Part shown: in pieces, positions 30,444 to 30,495 of the stretch
Layout: the number at the start of each line of letters is the position of its first letter
Position numbering within the stretch: position 1 is the stretch's first letter
Assembly: GCA_900546745.1 (NCBI GenBank)
Contig: URDT01000013.1
Span: 1 to 30,495 of the forward strand
DNA from: an uncultured Mycoplasmatota bacterium
GTDB taxonomy: Bacteria; Bacillota_I; Bacilli_A; RF39; UBA660
Direction of reading: 5' to 3'
Length of the DNA stretch: 30,495 nucleotides
Notes under the pieces: generated by a model
Database searches by the model: none
Told to the model about the DNA's origin: nothing
Seen by the model: only the letters and a program-made list of their open reading frames with translations
Program-made: the position numbers and the translations under genes

Positions 30444-30495
30444 ATGAAAGATCAAAAAATTAAATGTGATGTTCATGATTGTAAACATTGTAATT
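30444..30495 (+). CDS. DUF1540 family small protein, N-terminal fragment (window edge)
   Basis: Seventeen codons are visible, MKDQKIKCDVHDCKHCN, matching the start of the DUF1540 zinc-binding-like motif (C-D-V-x-x-C-x-H). Such proteins are small cysteine-rich, often sporulation- or stress-linked proteins of unknown function in Firmicutes. A GAGGTGA ribosome binding site (30434-30440) precedes the ATG. It is divergent from the COG3580 operon. The rest of the gene lies outside the window. Confidence 0.7.
   Translation, partial: MKDQKIKCDVHDCKHCN

Overview
The window looks like a chromosomal segment of a low-GC, AT-rich Gram-positive bacterium of the Bacilli/Mycoplasmatota side of the Firmicutes, probably an uncultured, host-associated lineage. 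This rests on the strong A+T bias, the AGGTGA/GAGGTG-type ribosome binding sites, the Bacillus-like block ireB-ruvX-yrzB-mltG-trmR, and the WG-repeat, helicase-associated-domain and prepilin-like proteins. The lineage is an inference. The standard genetic code is used: several genes end in TGA with overlapping starts (ruvX, ireB, the COG3581 gene). No rRNA, tRNA, CRISPR array or complete insertion sequence was seen.

Almost everything lies on the minus strand, so transcription runs from high to low coordinates. The exceptions are a small helical protein at 10216-10653 and a truncated DUF1540 gene at the right edge. From right to left: (1) a three-gene operon (30358 to 27449) with the COG3580, COG3581 and COG1924 parts of an ATP-driven 2-hydroxyacyl-CoA-dehydratase-like iron-sulfur system; (2) an ImmA/IrrE-like protein without its zinc motif, then topA and a GNAT acetyltransferase; (3) a surface-polysaccharide control operon (GT-B half-domain protein, fused CpsC/CpsD tyrosine kinase, CpsB phosphatase) running without a visible terminator into a six-repeat helicase-associated-domain protein; (4) an unknown 269-aa protein overlapping a XerC/D-type recombinase; (5) a frameshifted Rpn/PD-(D/E)XK element next to a priA gene broken by an in-frame TGA; (6) uvrA with a LexA-like box inside its promoter; (7) a prepilin-like surface protein; (8) transketolase; (9) a two-gene operon of a two-repeat helicase-associated protein and a kinase-like protein; (10) ppdK; (11) a WG-repeat protein; (12) the ireB operon; (13) the first codons of a second prepilin gene behind an attenuator-like leader.

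The central-metabolism and DNA-maintenance genes are ordinary. The points most worth a second look are: the priA locus, where a conserved helicase segment is degraded and a TGA sits in a hairpin; the promoter-hairpin-terminator leader in front of the left-edge prepilin gene; the helicase-associated repeat proteins with no helicase, one joined to the polysaccharide operon and one to a kinase-like gene; the unfused COG1924/3580/3581 set; the LexA-like box of uvrA; and the zinc-site-less ImmA/IrrE protein. No gap between genes exceeds about 200 bases; the longest (11597-11797) holds the prepilin promoter and the uvrA terminator, with nothing else recognisable.
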